Source: Erythrobacter sp. JK5 (GTDB taxonomy: Bacteria > Pseudomonadota > Alphaproteobacteria > Sphingomonadales > Sphingomonadaceae). Taken from it: a DNA stretch of 64,000 nt. Each line of letters opens with the position of its first letter. The first letter of the stretch is position 1. The notes under the pieces are model-generated. The model saw only the letters and a program-made list of their open reading frames with translations. It was not told the DNA's origin and ran no database searches. The position numbers and the translations under genes are program-made. This document shows positions 54,314 to 63,673 of this stretch, piece by piece. The stretch covers positions 3,224,001-3,288,000 of the forward strand of contig NZ_CP073577.1 of assembly GCF_018205975.1 (NCBI RefSeq), written 5' to 3'.

Positions 54314-55299
54314 GGTGTTGCCCTCATTGTCTCTCGGTCCGCGTCGCGGCCAGCGGGATCAGTGCCCGGAATGGTTCCGAATGTCGCCAGAAGAGCATCG
54401 ATCAACGCGTCTATATCGAACCCGGCGGTCGGGCGCGAGACCCGGAAAAGCGGTGTATCTTGAGCAATCGCCGCCACCCGCTTGAGATACAGAACCTCGA
54501 GTTCGAGGGGGAGGAGGTATTCCGGACGGTAGATATTGTTGCGCAGCACAGCGAATTTCTCGACCCCGTTGAGCTGTCGCACCTGAACCTGCGCTACATC
54601 TTCGGGCACCAGCCAGAAGAACGCGCCGATTGCCTGAGGCTTGCGGCACTGATCGTCCCCGATGGGCAGGTTGAACTTGGGGTCGGCTTCGCGAACGCGG
54701 GCCAGCTCCGACGTGTCGATGCCGAGCCGCTGCGCGGTGTCGAGCCACAGCTTTGCGCGCGGCATGCCGGGCAGCACCCGTCCATCCGCGCCGATCGGGC
54801 ACACGTCATCGGCGAGCATCGCGTGGCCACGCTGCAGCATGGCAATCGCGGTGGTCGATTTGCCCGCGCCGGTATCGCCGATGCACATGATCGCCCGGTC
54901 GGAGCCATCGACGGACACCGCGTTGCCGTGAACGACGACATGCCCGCGCTGCATCAGGATCGCGCCAAGGCCCGAGCCGAGCAGGAACAGCCGCATCTCG
55001 TCCTCCGCCACGCCGGGGTAGCGCGTGTAGATGATCGAGCGGCCGTCGCTGATTGTCATGCGCAGCCGGTCAGGGAAATCGAGCCACAACCGGCCGGGTT
55101 CTCCATCGACGAAAGTGCTGACATTGAGCGGATCGTCCGCTGTCGGGGGTGGAACATCCCCTTCGCGAATAACGATGTCGGGCTCGGCGGAGTCTTCGGC
55201 TGGATAAAGTTCGGGCAGATCGAGATCGCAGACGACATTGAGCCCGTACACCCGGCGCATCATCCTGGCGGGAGCGGCTGTGCTGCTCGTATCGGTCAT
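54310..55299 (-). CDS. HPr kinase-like protein of the lasso cluster (K)
   Basis: 329 residues. The C-terminal half is the HprK/P kinase fold: Walker A 'CIGDTGAGKSTTAIAML' (~residues 139-155), followed by 'ADDVCPIGAD' and a 'PGMPRAKLWLD' loop. No PTS HPr partner gene is visible. Kinases of this type in lasso clusters (PadeK, ThcoK) phosphorylate the C-terminal Ser of the precursor, and the precursor here ends in Ser. First gene of the transcript K-B1-C-A. Confidence 0.88.
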   Translation of the reverse strand: MTDTSSTAAPARMMRRVYGLNVVCDLDLPELYPAEDSAEPDIVIREGDVPPPTADDPLNVSTFVDGEPGRLWLDFPDRLRMTISDGRSIIYTRYPGVAEDEMRLFLLGSGLGAILMQRGHVVVHGNAVSVDGSDRAIMCIGDTGAGKSTTAIAMLQRGHAMLADDVCPIGADGRVLPGMPRAKLWLDTAQRLGIDTSELARVREADPKFNLPIGDDQCRKPQAIGAFFWLVPEDVAQVQVRQLNGVEKFAVLRNNIYRPEYLLPLELEVLYLKRVAAIAQDTPLFRVSRPTAGFDIDALIDALLATFGTIPGTDPAGRDADRETMRATP

Positions 55300-55410
55300 G
55301 CCGGTGCGCGCTCGCTCTTTCCATCATCCGGGCGCCGCGGCGTTCGCTTCCCCGGCACCTTGTCCGACAAACTGCTTTAAGCGCGTGCCGGAACCGATTA
55401 GGTCGCTAAC

Positions 55411-55905
55411 ATGCTTGGCAAGGCATTGGAACTGTTCCCGGCGCTTGGGCGAAAACTGCGGACGGCCGCCGGATTGCCGATCGCAACGGTGGGCCTGACG
55501 GGCGCGGTGTGGGTGCTGTTGTGGCCCGCCCGACTGGCGGTGGCCATCTTTCCGTTGCGCCGGCTGGTGCGTTTCTACGGGCGCGATCATGGCGCGCGGG
55601 TCGTGATCCCCGAAGCATCGTCCCGCGAACTGGACCTTGCCCGTCAGATCGGCGAAGCGATCGCGATCGCGGTGCGCTACAGCCCGGCTTCCGCCAATTG
55701 CTATCCGCAGGCGCTGGTGGCGCGGGCGCTGCTGCGCTGGCGGCGCGTGCCGCACGGTCTGTTCTTCGGATTGCGCCGGGGCTCCGACGACAAGGAGATG
55801 GAGGCGCATGCCTGGGTGATGGTTGGCGATTGCGCGGTGAGCGGCGGCAACAGCTTCGATCAATACACCGTGGTCCGCTGCTTCTCTTCGCCCGGTGTCC
55901 GCTAG
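55411..55905 (+). CDS. lasso peptide biosynthesis B2 protein (transglutaminase-like protease)
   Basis: 164 residues. The catalytic Cys is in 'SANCYPQALVARALLRWRRVPHGLFFGL', the His in 'EAHAWVMVGD' and the Asp follows ('VGDCAVSGG'). It removes the leader from the precursor. A membrane-like N-terminal stretch ('LPIATVGLTGAVWVLLWPARLAVAIFPL') is typical. It is divergent from the K-B1-C-A transcript with a 111-bp shared upstream region, where the other B, C and K parts usually share one strand. Confidence 0.9.
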   Translation: MLGKALELFPALGRKLRTAAGLPIATVGLTGAVWVLLWPARLAVAIFPLRRLVRFYGRDHGARVVIPEASSRELDLARQIGEAIAIAVRYSPASANCYPQALVARALLRWRRVPHGLFFGLRRGSDDKEMEAHAWVMVGDCAVSGGNSFDQYTVVRCFSSPGVR

Positions 55906-55932
55906 CCGCGCCGGCGCTCCGCCATAAGAAAA

Positions 55933-55962
55933 GGGCGGAGCAACCCGCTGGCCGCTCCGCCC
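55933..55962. terminator. hairpin terminator between B2 and the TonB receptor
   Basis: GGGCGGAGC (55933-55941) pairs with GCTCCGCCC (55954-55962), preceded by AAGAAAA (T-run on the minus strand). It separates two convergent genes and mainly suits the minus-strand receptor transcript. Confidence 0.75.
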
Positions 55963-55990
55963 CCGTTCCTTTCGGCCTGGGGCCGTCGTT

Positions 55991-58900
55991 CTACATCCGC
56001 ACGCGGGCACCGAGGTAGAAGTAGGTGCCGACCGGGCTGACCGGATAGGCCTGCTCGGTCACGAACGGCTGGCGGTCGAAGATGTTGTTCACCCCGCCAT
56101 AGACGTCGAACATGTCGCTCACATCGAGATTGAACGAAATGTCGTGGATGAAGGCATCGCTCGAAAGACCGTTTTCGGGCGAATAGAGATCCTGCCCGGT
56201 GTTGCCGACGCTCTCGATCTCGACCGCGCGCAGGCCCTGGCTGTCGACATAGGTGGTCGACCAGGTCAGGCTGATTGCGTTCCAGTCCCAGGTCAGCGAC
56301 GCACGGCCCGCCCATTCGGGCCGCTGCAGTTCGCCCAGCTCGGGATCGACGTTGGTCAGGTCGCTCGGATCGAAGAAATCGTCGAGCTTGTCGACCCAGG
56401 TCCCGCTGCCGTTGAGCGTGAAGGTGTGGTCGCCAAGATCGAAGCGATACTGCGCCGCCACTTCGACGCCCGCGGTTTCCCGGCGGGCGAAATTGAGCAG
56501 AACCTGTTCGAGGAAGGTGAAGCCGCCCGTGTTCGGGTTACGCGTCACGAGATCGCAGAACTGGTTGTCGATGCTCGAGCTGTCCACGCAATTGTCGACG
56601 ATGTCCTGCGCGGACACGTTGTTGATCGCGTCCTCGATTTCGATGTTGTAGTAATCGACACTGAGGATCAGGCCCGGCAGGAAGCGCGGGGTGATCTGGG
56701 CACCGACAGTCCACGTCGTGGCGGTTTCCACATCGAGTTCGGGGTTGCCCGCCTGCGTGCCGGAGAAGCGCGCGGTGAGCGGATCGACATAGCTGTAGCC
56801 ACCGCCGCCAAAGGTCGGATCGAAGCCGATATTGGCGAAGAAGGCGGAACAGTTCGCCTGGCGCAGGGTCGGATCGGGCGCCGAGCCGATGTTGCCGACA
56901 TCGCACGGATCGACCGGACGGAAGAACGCGCCCTGTGGCGGATCGAACAGCTCGTTGATGTTCGGCGCGCGCACGGCCTGAGCGTAGGTCCCGCGGAACA
57001 GGATGTCCTCGCTCGGTGCCCACAGTCCGTTGACGTTCCAGGTGAAATTGCCGCCCGAGGTCGAGTAGTCGGCATAACGACCGGCCGCACTCAATTCGAG
57101 CGTTTCGGCAAATGGCACGCCTGCGAGGATCGGCAGGCGAAGCTCGCCGAACAGTTCGTAAACGGTGAATTCGCCGCCGGCATTGGCGGTCTGTGTCGCC
57201 GGGTCGAACACCAGCGAATTCTGCACGCCGCCGGTCACGTCACCGACAAAGTCGCCGGCGTTGCCGAGATCGGTGGTCACCGGCAGGATGCCGAGGATCA
57301 GCGGATCGAACCGCGAATTGCTCTGCTCCTCGCGGAATTCGAAACCCGCAGCGAAGCCGACGGGGCCGCCGGGAAGCTCGAAGAACGCGCCGGTATCGCC
57401 GGTAAAGACCGCACTGAACACCAGCTGTTCGAGCGCGAAGCGATTGACCGTCGTGGTGGTAATGAAATCGATCGCATCCTGGCTGATCGCGCCGACACCG
57501 CCGAGGATGTTGGCCGGACGGCACGAGCCGTCGCCGGGGTTGAAGGTCAGGAACCCGGGGTCGCCCGCGGGGATGCCGAACGGCGTTGTCGCGGGCGGGG
57601 TGGGATCGATATCCGAGCGGCATATCGGCTGGCCGTTGGGCCCGGTCACCACGTCGATCGCGGCGAACCAGCGATCGGTGATTACCCGGTTGGCATCGTT
57701 CACCGTCAGGTCGAACTTGCCGTAATTGGCGCTGAATTCGTACGACAGGTGATCGGTAATGTCGCCGCGCAGGCCACCGACGAAACGCCAGGTTTCGGTT
57801 TCGTTGCGGTTGCGGTTCGGGCCGAGATCGGTCGGGTCGCGGGTGATGTAGAGCCCTTCCTGCACTCCGTCGCCGAACAGCAGTTCGCCGACAAAGGGTT
57901 GCAGCGCGGGCGTGATGAACGGGTTGTCGCTGCGGATCGTCAGCAGGTCGTAGAACGTATTCGGCTGAGCCTGGAATTCGGCCGAAGTCGACACGTACTT
58001 GCCTTCGAAGAACAGCTCCGCCTCGGTCGAGAATTCGTAGCTCGCATTGACGTTGATCGACCAGCGCTCGGTTTCGGGAGTGAGCGAGTTCTGATCGAAG
58101 TTGTTCTCGATGCCCGGGCCGCCGAACTGGTTGAACAGGCCGGTGATAAGTCCGTCCTGATACACCGAGACGCTGCCGTCCGGGTTGATGTTGGCACAGC
58201 CGCCGGCAAGCCCGAACGCGCCGGGCTGGAAGGTGCTGTTGAAGCCAACCGAGGATTCCAGGCAGTCCGGGATGCCGTTGTTGTTGATATCGGGGCCGTC
58301 ATCGACACCGATCAGGCCGGGCGCGACAACGCCGCCCGCCGACGACAGCGAGAACCGCGGATCGCTGGCGATGAAGCGGCGGGGCGCGTTCGCGGCGCGA
58401 TCGATGAGCGCGAGCTCGGCCGAGGTCAGCGTCGGGTTGACGCCGAACTCGTCGAAATAGTCCGCGATGAAATCGTCGGCCGAGGGAATCAGGAAACCGG
58501 TCGGGAAGCCACCGACACCGACTGCGAAGAAATCGGCGAAGTTCGGCGTATCGGTGCCGATATCGCCCGTCTGAAAGCGCAGCGCCGGATTGGCCTGATC
58601 GTCGAAGACACCGTTGTTGCGCGAGAAATCGCGGTCACCGAATTGCAGCTCTTCGCTATAGGCGTATTCGCCGGAAACGGTGATGTTCCCGCGCCCGTCG
58701 GCGAAATTGGAGCCCCACGTGAGGTCGCCGTTGATCCGCCAAGCATCGCCTTCGGACGAGATGCCCGACTGCACATTGCCTTCGATCCCTTCGAACTTGT
58801 CGCGCAGCACGAAGTTGACCACGCCGGTCACCGCGTCCGCACCGTAGATCGACGATGCGCCGCCGGTCAGCGTTTCGACCCGCTCTATCAGCGCGCTGGG

Positions 58901-59335
58901 GATCGAGTTGATATCGACCGCCTGCTGCCCGGCGACACCCGCAACATGGCGGCGACCGTTGACCAGCACCAGGGTCCGGTTGGCTCCAAGACCGCGCAGG
59001 TTGAGCACGGATTGCCCGACCGCGAGATCGCCCGAGAACACGCCTGCAATCGAATCCTCGGCCGAGGTCGAAGTCGACAGGGCTGGCACGTCACGCAGGA
59101 CGTTGACGACATCGGCGGTGCCCGATTGCTGGATTTCTTCGCTGCCGATTGCGATGACAGGCGCCGGCGAACCGATATTGGGGTCGCGCGCGATGCGCGA
59201 ACCCACCACGACGATCTGCCGGTCTTCATCGGCGGACTCGTCCTGATCGGGCTGGGTCTGCGCGTGCGCCGCGAAGGGCATGGTGCTTGCGGCGGCAAGG
59301 AGGAGAGCCTGCGCCGAGAATTTGAAGCGTTGCAT
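55991..59335 (-). CDS. TonB-dependent outer membrane receptor
   Basis: 1114 residues. Signal peptide 'MQRFKFSAQALLLAAASTMPFAAHAQ'; plug domain ~45-170 ('VVNVLRDVPAL', 'LNLRGLGANRTLVLVNGRRH', 'IPSALIERVETLTGGASSIYGADAVTGVVNF'); the rest is a 22-strand barrel ending in aromatic/hydrophobic 'TYFYLGARVRM'. The plug type is that of sphingomonad receptors for oligomeric substrates, including peptides and sugars. The substrate is unknown; the neighbouring lasso cluster and secreted amidohydrolase are possible links. A palindrome lies just upstream of the start. Confidence 0.93.
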   Translation of the reverse strand: MQRFKFSAQALLLAAASTMPFAAHAQTQPDQDESADEDRQIVVVGSRIARDPNIGSPAPVIAIGSEEIQQSGTADVVNVLRDVPALSTSTSAEDSIAGVFSGDLAVGQSVLNLRGLGANRTLVLVNGRRHVAGVAGQQAVDINSIPSALIERVETLTGGASSIYGADAVTGVVNFVLRDKFEGIEGNVQSGISSEGDAWRINGDLTWGSNFADGRGNITVSGEYAYSEELQFGDRDFSRNNGVFDDQANPALRFQTGDIGTDTPNFADFFAVGVGGFPTGFLIPSADDFIADYFDEFGVNPTLTSAELALIDRAANAPRRFIASDPRFSLSSAGGVVAPGLIGVDDGPDINNNGIPDCLESSVGFNSTFQPGAFGLAGGCANINPDGSVSVYQDGLITGLFNQFGGPGIENNFDQNSLTPETERWSINVNASYEFSTEAELFFEGKYVSTSAEFQAQPNTFYDLLTIRSDNPFITPALQPFVGELLFGDGVQEGLYITRDPTDLGPNRNRNETETWRFVGGLRGDITDHLSYEFSANYGKFDLTVNDANRVITDRWFAAIDVVTGPNGQPICRSDIDPTPPATTPFGIPAGDPGFLTFNPGDGSCRPANILGGVGAISQDAIDFITTTTVNRFALEQLVFSAVFTGDTGAFFELPGGPVGFAAGFEFREEQSNSRFDPLILGILPVTTDLGNAGDFVGDVTGGVQNSLVFDPATQTANAGGEFTVYELFGELRLPILAGVPFAETLELSAAGRYADYSTSGGNFTWNVNGLWAPSEDILFRGTYAQAVRAPNINELFDPPQGAFFRPVDPCDVGNIGSAPDPTLRQANCSAFFANIGFDPTFGGGGYSYVDPLTARFSGTQAGNPELDVETATTWTVGAQITPRFLPGLILSVDYYNIEIEDAINNVSAQDIVDNCVDSSSIDNQFCDLVTRNPNTGGFTFLEQVLLNFARRETAGVEVAAQYRFDLGDHTFTLNGSGTWVDKLDDFFDPSDLTNVDPELGELQRPEWAGRASLTWDWNAISLTWSTTYVDSQGLRAVEIESVGNTGQDLYSPENGLSSDAFIHDISFNLDVSDMFDVYGGVNNIFDRQPFVTEQAYPVSPVGTYFYLGARVRM

Positions 59336-59346
59336 GACGAACCTTT

Positions 59347-59363
59347 TTGTTGCGATGCAACAA
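59347..59363. promoter_or_regulatory. inverted repeat upstream of the TonB receptor
   Basis: TTGTTGC-GAT-GCAACAA, 7-bp arms and 3-bp spacer, begins 12 bp before the receptor ATG. A related half site (GTTGCAA) occurs at ~59440. Its position suggests an operator; the regulator is not in the window. Confidence 0.55.
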
Positions 59364-59507
59364 GGTCGCTCTGCATTCCGGCGAATGTCAAGACGGATCG
59401 GTCACATTGCATCCCTTCGATTGCGGGATCTGCAATTATGTTGCAAAAATGCCATGGCTGGCGCGCGCAGCCGTCGAACGCCGCGCGCTTCCGCCTTGCT
59501 CGAAGCG

Positions 59508-60782
59508 CTACTCGTTCTTGAAGATTTCGCCGGCCTTCATGACGAACTGCACGTTTTCAAGCAGCGCGACATCTGCAAGCGGGTTGCCATTCACCGCGAT
59601 GATATCGGCCGATGCGCCCGCCGCGATCACTCCGAGTGTACCCTTCTGCCCGAGGGCGTCCGCGGAATTGAGAGTCGCCGCGCGCAGCGCCTCCGCGCTC
59701 GTCATGCCGAACTGAACCATCCGCGACAATTGCCGGGCGTTCTGCCCGTGCGGGTAAACGCCGGCATCGGTGCCGAACGACATCTTCGCGCCAGCCCGGT
59801 GCGCCTTGCGGAAATTGTCGCGCTGCGTCTGACCGACCACGCGCTCCTTCTCGAGGCTCTCGGGCAGTATTCCCGCTGCTTCGCCTTCGCCGAGAATGAA
59901 TTCGGTGACGTAGATATCCATATTGAGATAGGCCCCGCTCTCACGCGCGAGCCGGATGCCTTCGTCGTCGATGAAGCTGGCATGCTCGATCGTGTCGACC
60001 CCGGCCTTGAGCGCGTTGACGATACCTTCAGCGCCGTGCGCATGGCTCGCTACCCTCAATCCATGGCTGTGCGCCTCCTCGACCAGCGCGGTCAGCTCCT
60101 CGACGGTGTATTGCGGAGCGCCGACCTTGGTGCCCTTCGACAGGACCCCGCCGGTCGAGCAGGTCTTGATAAGGTCGACGCCGAACTTGCGGTTCTTGCG
60201 CACCGCCGCGCGCGCCGCCCACGGGCCGTCCGCGACATTCTCGCCGCTCGCTTCGTATTCGGGCGGCAGCAGGTTGTTGTCCGAGCAATGCCCGCCGGTG
60301 ATTCCGATCGGCGGGCCGGAAACGAACATCCGCGGGCCGACGATGTCGCCTTCCGCGATGGCGTCGCGCAGATCGACATCTCCGAAACTCCCTGCGCCGA
60401 CGTTGCGCACGGTGGTGAAGCCCGCCATCAGGGTGCGTTCGGCGTTGACCACGCCGGTGATGACCGCGCGCTCGTCGGAAATCGCGAGCCGACGATAGCC
60501 GTGCACGTCACTGTCGCTGGTAAGGTGGACGTGCATGTCGATCAGGCCGGGCAGGATCGTCTTGCCCGCGAGGTCAACATAGTCGGCGCCATCTACCTGC
60601 GGCGCTGCGCCCGTCGTCACCGAAACGATGACGCCGTCCTCGATCGTGACCACCGGGTCGGCAACCAGTCGCCCGCGTTCGACATCGACCATTGCATCGG
60701 CAGTGAGGATCATGGTGTCGGCCAGCACGGCGGCGGGAGCGACCAGAACGGCGGCGGCGAGCGCGATGGTGCGTAGTTTCAT
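59508..60782 (-). CDS. exported amidohydrolase (Xaa-Pro dipeptidase/imidazolonepropionase-like)
   Basis: 424 residues with a Sec signal peptide ('MKLRTIALAAAVLVAPAAVLA'). The metal site is complete: HxH in 'GLIDMHVHL', a bridging Lys in 'VDLIKTCSTGG', His in 'VASHAHG', His in 'TIEHASF' and Asp in 'SFGTDAGVYPHG'. These M38-like enzymes cleave dipeptides, often with C-terminal Pro, Arg or Lys, in the periplasm. It lies upstream of the TonB receptor on the same strand. I chose ATG 60782 because the upstream stretch is only Arg-rich. Confidence 0.88.
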   Translation of the reverse strand: MKLRTIALAAAVLVAPAAVLADTMILTADAMVDVERGRLVADPVVTIEDGVIVSVTTGAAPQVDGADYVDLAGKTILPGLIDMHVHLTSDSDVHGYRRLAISDERAVITGVVNAERTLMAGFTTVRNVGAGSFGDVDLRDAIAEGDIVGPRMFVSGPPIGITGGHCSDNNLLPPEYEASGENVADGPWAARAAVRKNRKFGVDLIKTCSTGGVLSKGTKVGAPQYTVEELTALVEEAHSHGLRVASHAHGAEGIVNALKAGVDTIEHASFIDDEGIRLARESGAYLNMDIYVTEFILGEGEAAGILPESLEKERVVGQTQRDNFRKAHRAGAKMSFGTDAGVYPHGQNARQLSRMVQFGMTSAEALRAATLNSADALGQKGTLGVIAAGASADIIAVNGNPLADVALLENVQFVMKAGEIFKNE

Positions 60783-60857
60783 GCGAGGTCTCCTGCGAAA
60801 TCGCAGCAGGCGTATCAGCTTTCGGCGGAACGGCAAATGCCGCCGGCAAGAGGGCTG

Positions 60858-61985
60858 CTATTCGACCTTGAAGACATAGACCGGGCCGAGATCGACCGCC
60901 TGGACGCTCCCTCCGAAGAACAGCGAGAGTTCCGCGCCCCCGGCACCGTAGCTGCGTGGCGCCTTGGTCGTGATCTTCACCAGTTGCCAGGTGTCGCCGA
61001 TCTTGAACCGGTTGGAGGCGAAGGATTCGAATGGCGGCGCAGTCCCCTGAATGCGCGAGGCGGCGATCGCCTTGCCATCGGCGTTGGCGCTGCTGATGGT
61101 GCGCGCAGCGATCGCGACCACCAGGTCATCGCCCTCCTCGATCGCCTGGTTGATAGGCACGGTTGCGGAAAGACCGGTCAATTCGGTGCCATCCTGCGCG
61201 ACTTCGAACCGGGTTGCCTTCATCATCCAGATTTCGGGTTCGTCGCGATTGGCGTAGCTGCCAGCCGAGCCACCGAACTTCCAGCTGCCCTGGCCGGGAT
61301 CGTTGATCAGCGTGCCGGTGCCTGCGAGCCCTTCGGGCATCTCGACCTCGGCTGTCTGGACTCGCGCCGCCGCCACCTGCACCGGGCCCTGGTCGGCGAT
61401 CTTCGCCGCGCCGCTGACCACAATCGCCTGGCCGATCTCGATGATCTGTCGCGTGCGCCCGAACTGCACCGCGACGATCCCGTCCTTGCTGCGCAATTTC
61501 TGTTCGGCGGTGGCGGTCACTTCGTACCAGGCCCAATCCTTGCCGATCGAAAGCGTCTGTTCGCCGAAACCCGGGTAGGGCGCGACATTGCGCTGGAAGC
61601 GCAGCCGCAGCACGCCGTTCCCGTCGTCGCTGTCGGCCTCGACCGTGCGCGCGTAGAATCCGACGGTCACGGTATCGCCGCGATCGACATCCTCGACCAG
61701 TGGAATGTTGGCTCCGGCTGTGTAGATGAACTCGGCGGCACGCGTCACCGCGAAACGCCGCGCTGCGCCCCCGCCGGGAATGCTGTCATCGACAACCGCG
61801 CTGGCTTCGAGGTCCGCGCCGTAGCTTTGCCAGTCGATGCGCGATGGATCGTTGACGAGATCGCCCGGCAATTGCGCGTCGAGCGCCGCCAGCGCGTCCT
61901 TGTCCTGCGCGATACCCGGTGCGGCGGCAACCGCAGCAATCACCAGAGCGCCCGCTGCCCAGGCCGCCTTCAAGCGCGTGTTCAT
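60858..61985 (-). CDS. exported protein with tandem carbohydrate-binding-like domains
   Basis: 375 residues. Signal peptide 'MNTRLKAAWAAGALVIAAVAAAPGIAQ'. Two repeated beta-sandwich units of ~120 residues follow ('GDTVTVGFYARTV...LRLRFQRN...WAWYEVT' and 'GDDLVVAIAARTI...SRIQG...WQLVKIT'), which resemble CBM_4_9-type modules. No catalytic domain. It lies 101 bp after the halogenase gene; a surface or periplasmic sugar-binding role is inferred. Confidence 0.7.
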   Translation of the reverse strand: MNTRLKAAWAAGALVIAAVAAAPGIAQDKDALAALDAQLPGDLVNDPSRIDWQSYGADLEASAVVDDSIPGGGAARRFAVTRAAEFIYTAGANIPLVEDVDRGDTVTVGFYARTVEADSDDGNGVLRLRFQRNVAPYPGFGEQTLSIGKDWAWYEVTATAEQKLRSKDGIVAVQFGRTRQIIEIGQAIVVSGAAKIADQGPVQVAAARVQTAEVEMPEGLAGTGTLINDPGQGSWKFGGSAGSYANRDEPEIWMMKATRFEVAQDGTELTGLSATVPINQAIEEGDDLVVAIAARTISSANADGKAIAASRIQGTAPPFESFASNRFKIGDTWQLVKITTKAPRSYGAGGAELSLFFGGSVQAVDLGPVYVFKVE

Positions 61986-62032
61986 TCCTCAACCCTCTCC
62001 AAAGATTGTTTGCTGCCGTAGCGATCGCCAAC

Positions 62033-62060
62033 TTGTGAGAACGCTAACAGCAAATTTTGC
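62033..62060. promoter_or_regulatory. operator-like repeats upstream of the carbohydrate-binding gene
   Basis: TTGTGAGAACGCTAACA (62033-62049) reads on the minus strand as TGTTAGCGTTCTCACAA, with the central AGCGTT of LacI-type operators. It abuts GCAAATTTTGC (62050-62060). The AGCGTT/TCACAA elements recur at 63701-63716, before the divergent receptor gene. Confidence 0.45.
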
Positions 62061-62086
62061 ATCGCTCAATCGCCCGGCGCCTTTGG

Positions 62087-63598
62087 TCAGGCTGCCTTTG
62101 CCGGGCAATAGCGCGCGAGGTAATCGCCATGGCCCGGCATGTGCTGGACCAGGAAGCGGATCGATTGCTCCATCTCGTCGATTTCCTTGCGGGTCTTGGC
62201 GTTGATGAGCGAATCCGCCATCGGGTTGTGCGCCGCCATGCTGATGCCCTGGCCCATCATGACTGCGGCCCAGCTGGTCTCGGTGAACAGCTCGTCCTCC
62301 TCGCGGAAGATCTGGCCGTTTCCTTTGAACACCTCGACCTTCTCGGTCAGCGTATCCGGCACCTGCATTGTCCGCACGTAGTTCCAGAAGTCGGAATCGT
62401 CGCGCGAAGTCGCGTTGTAGTGCAGGATCAGGAAGTCGCGAATGCGGGCGTATTCGCGACCGGTCAGGCGGTTGAACGTATCCTGCTGGGCCTGCGTGAC
62501 CCCTTCGAGCGAAAGCAGCGAAAGCAGCTTGTCGATCCCGGTGTTGATGAGATGGATCGAGGTCGATTCGAGCGGCTCCATGAACCCGGCGGCGAGACCT
62601 AGCGCGACCACGTTCCGATTCCAGAATTTCTTGCGCCTCCCGGTGACGAACCGCAGGAAATTGGGGTCGGCCTGCGGCTTGCCCGCGATGTTGCCGACCA
62701 GGATGTCGTGCGCCTCGTCGTCCTCCATGAACTCGCTGCAATAGACGTGGCCGTTGCCGTTGCGGTGCTGCAGCGGAACTTGCCATTGCCATCCGGCCCG
62801 ATGCGCGGTGGCGCGGGTGAAGGGCGGGGGCGGGCTGCCGTCTTCGCGCAGGCAGGGGAGAGCGACCGCGCGGTTGCAGGGCAGCCAGCGGGTCCAGTCC
62901 TCGTAGCCGGTTTCCAGCGCCTGTTCGATCAGCAGCCCGCGAAAGCCCGAGCAATCGATGAACAGATCGCCGGCCATGATCGTGCCGTCCTCAAGCTCGA
63001 CCGAGGCGACGTTGCCGCTTTCACCCTCGAGCTGGACGTCGGCAATGCGCCCTTCGCGGCGGACGACACCGCGCGCCTCGGCGTATTTGCGCAGGAACGC
63101 GGCGTAGCGACCGGCGTCGAGATGATAGGCGTAATTGACCGGGGGCAGGTCTTCGCGCTGGTAATCCTGCGTCCGCGCGAACTTGCCGAAATAGGCGGCC
63201 ATGGTTTCGAGGTTGAAAACCTGGATCGGGCGATTGTCTCCGCCCTTGGCGAGCTTGTGCCAGATATGGTGGAACCCGATCCCGCCGATCGGATAGCCAT
63301 AGGCCCCGAACGGGTGGATGTAGCTGTCGCCAACCTTGCCCCAGTTTTCGAACTGGATGCCGAGCTTGAACGACCCGCCGACTTCGGCGAGCATTTCGCT
63401 CTCGTCGATTTCGAGCAGCTGGTTGAATTCGACGAACGGCGGAATCGTCGCCTCGCCGACGCCGACCGTGCCGATCGCTTCCGATTCGATCAGCGTTATG
63501 CCCAACTCGTTGCCGGTCTTGAGCCGCGACAGCGCTGCGGCCGCCATCCAGCCTGCAGTCCCGCCACCGACGATAATTATCTGTTGTATTGTCATCAT
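62087..63598 (-). CDS. flavin-dependent tryptophan halogenase family protein
   Basis: 503 residues. FAD site 'IIIVGGGTAGWMAAAAL' at the N-terminus; the halogenase motif WxWxIP appears as 'GWQWQVPLQHR' (~residue 270); 'FMEPLESTSIHLI' and 'GFRGLLIEQAL' are typical. In Caulobacter, Xanthomonas and sphingomonads such genes sit beside TonB receptors for carbohydrates, and halogenation of free tryptophan is not shown for them. The divergent receptor at 63786 fits this pairing. Confidence 0.9.
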   Translation of the reverse strand: MMTIQQIIIVGGGTAGWMAAAALSRLKTGNELGITLIESEAIGTVGVGEATIPPFVEFNQLLEIDESEMLAEVGGSFKLGIQFENWGKVGDSYIHPFGAYGYPIGGIGFHHIWHKLAKGGDNRPIQVFNLETMAAYFGKFARTQDYQREDLPPVNYAYHLDAGRYAAFLRKYAEARGVVRREGRIADVQLEGESGNVASVELEDGTIMAGDLFIDCSGFRGLLIEQALETGYEDWTRWLPCNRAVALPCLREDGSPPPPFTRATAHRAGWQWQVPLQHRNGNGHVYCSEFMEDDEAHDILVGNIAGKPQADPNFLRFVTGRRKKFWNRNVVALGLAAGFMEPLESTSIHLINTGIDKLLSLLSLEGVTQAQQDTFNRLTGREYARIRDFLILHYNATSRDDSDFWNYVRTMQVPDTLTEKVEVFKGNGQIFREEDELFTETSWAAVMMGQGISMAAHNPMADSLINAKTRKEIDEMEQSIRFLVQHMPGHGDYLARYCPAKAA

Positions 63599-63673
63599 TT
63601 CCTCTGTCCGGCCGCGCCCACACCGGTGCCCGGTCGGGGCGCAGGTGTGACCTCAAGTCCTCGCTCGCGACCA

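Noticed and set aside
53444..54463. Long plus-strand frame across the lasso C and B1 genes
   Set aside because: Antisense shadow of the cyclase, PqqD-like and kinase genes; Arg/Gly-rich without domain.
56144..59521. Very long open frame (1125 codons) antisense to the TonB receptor
   Set aside because: It mirrors the receptor codons in high-GC DNA, has no start region or family motifs, and the receptor on the other strand is unambiguous.
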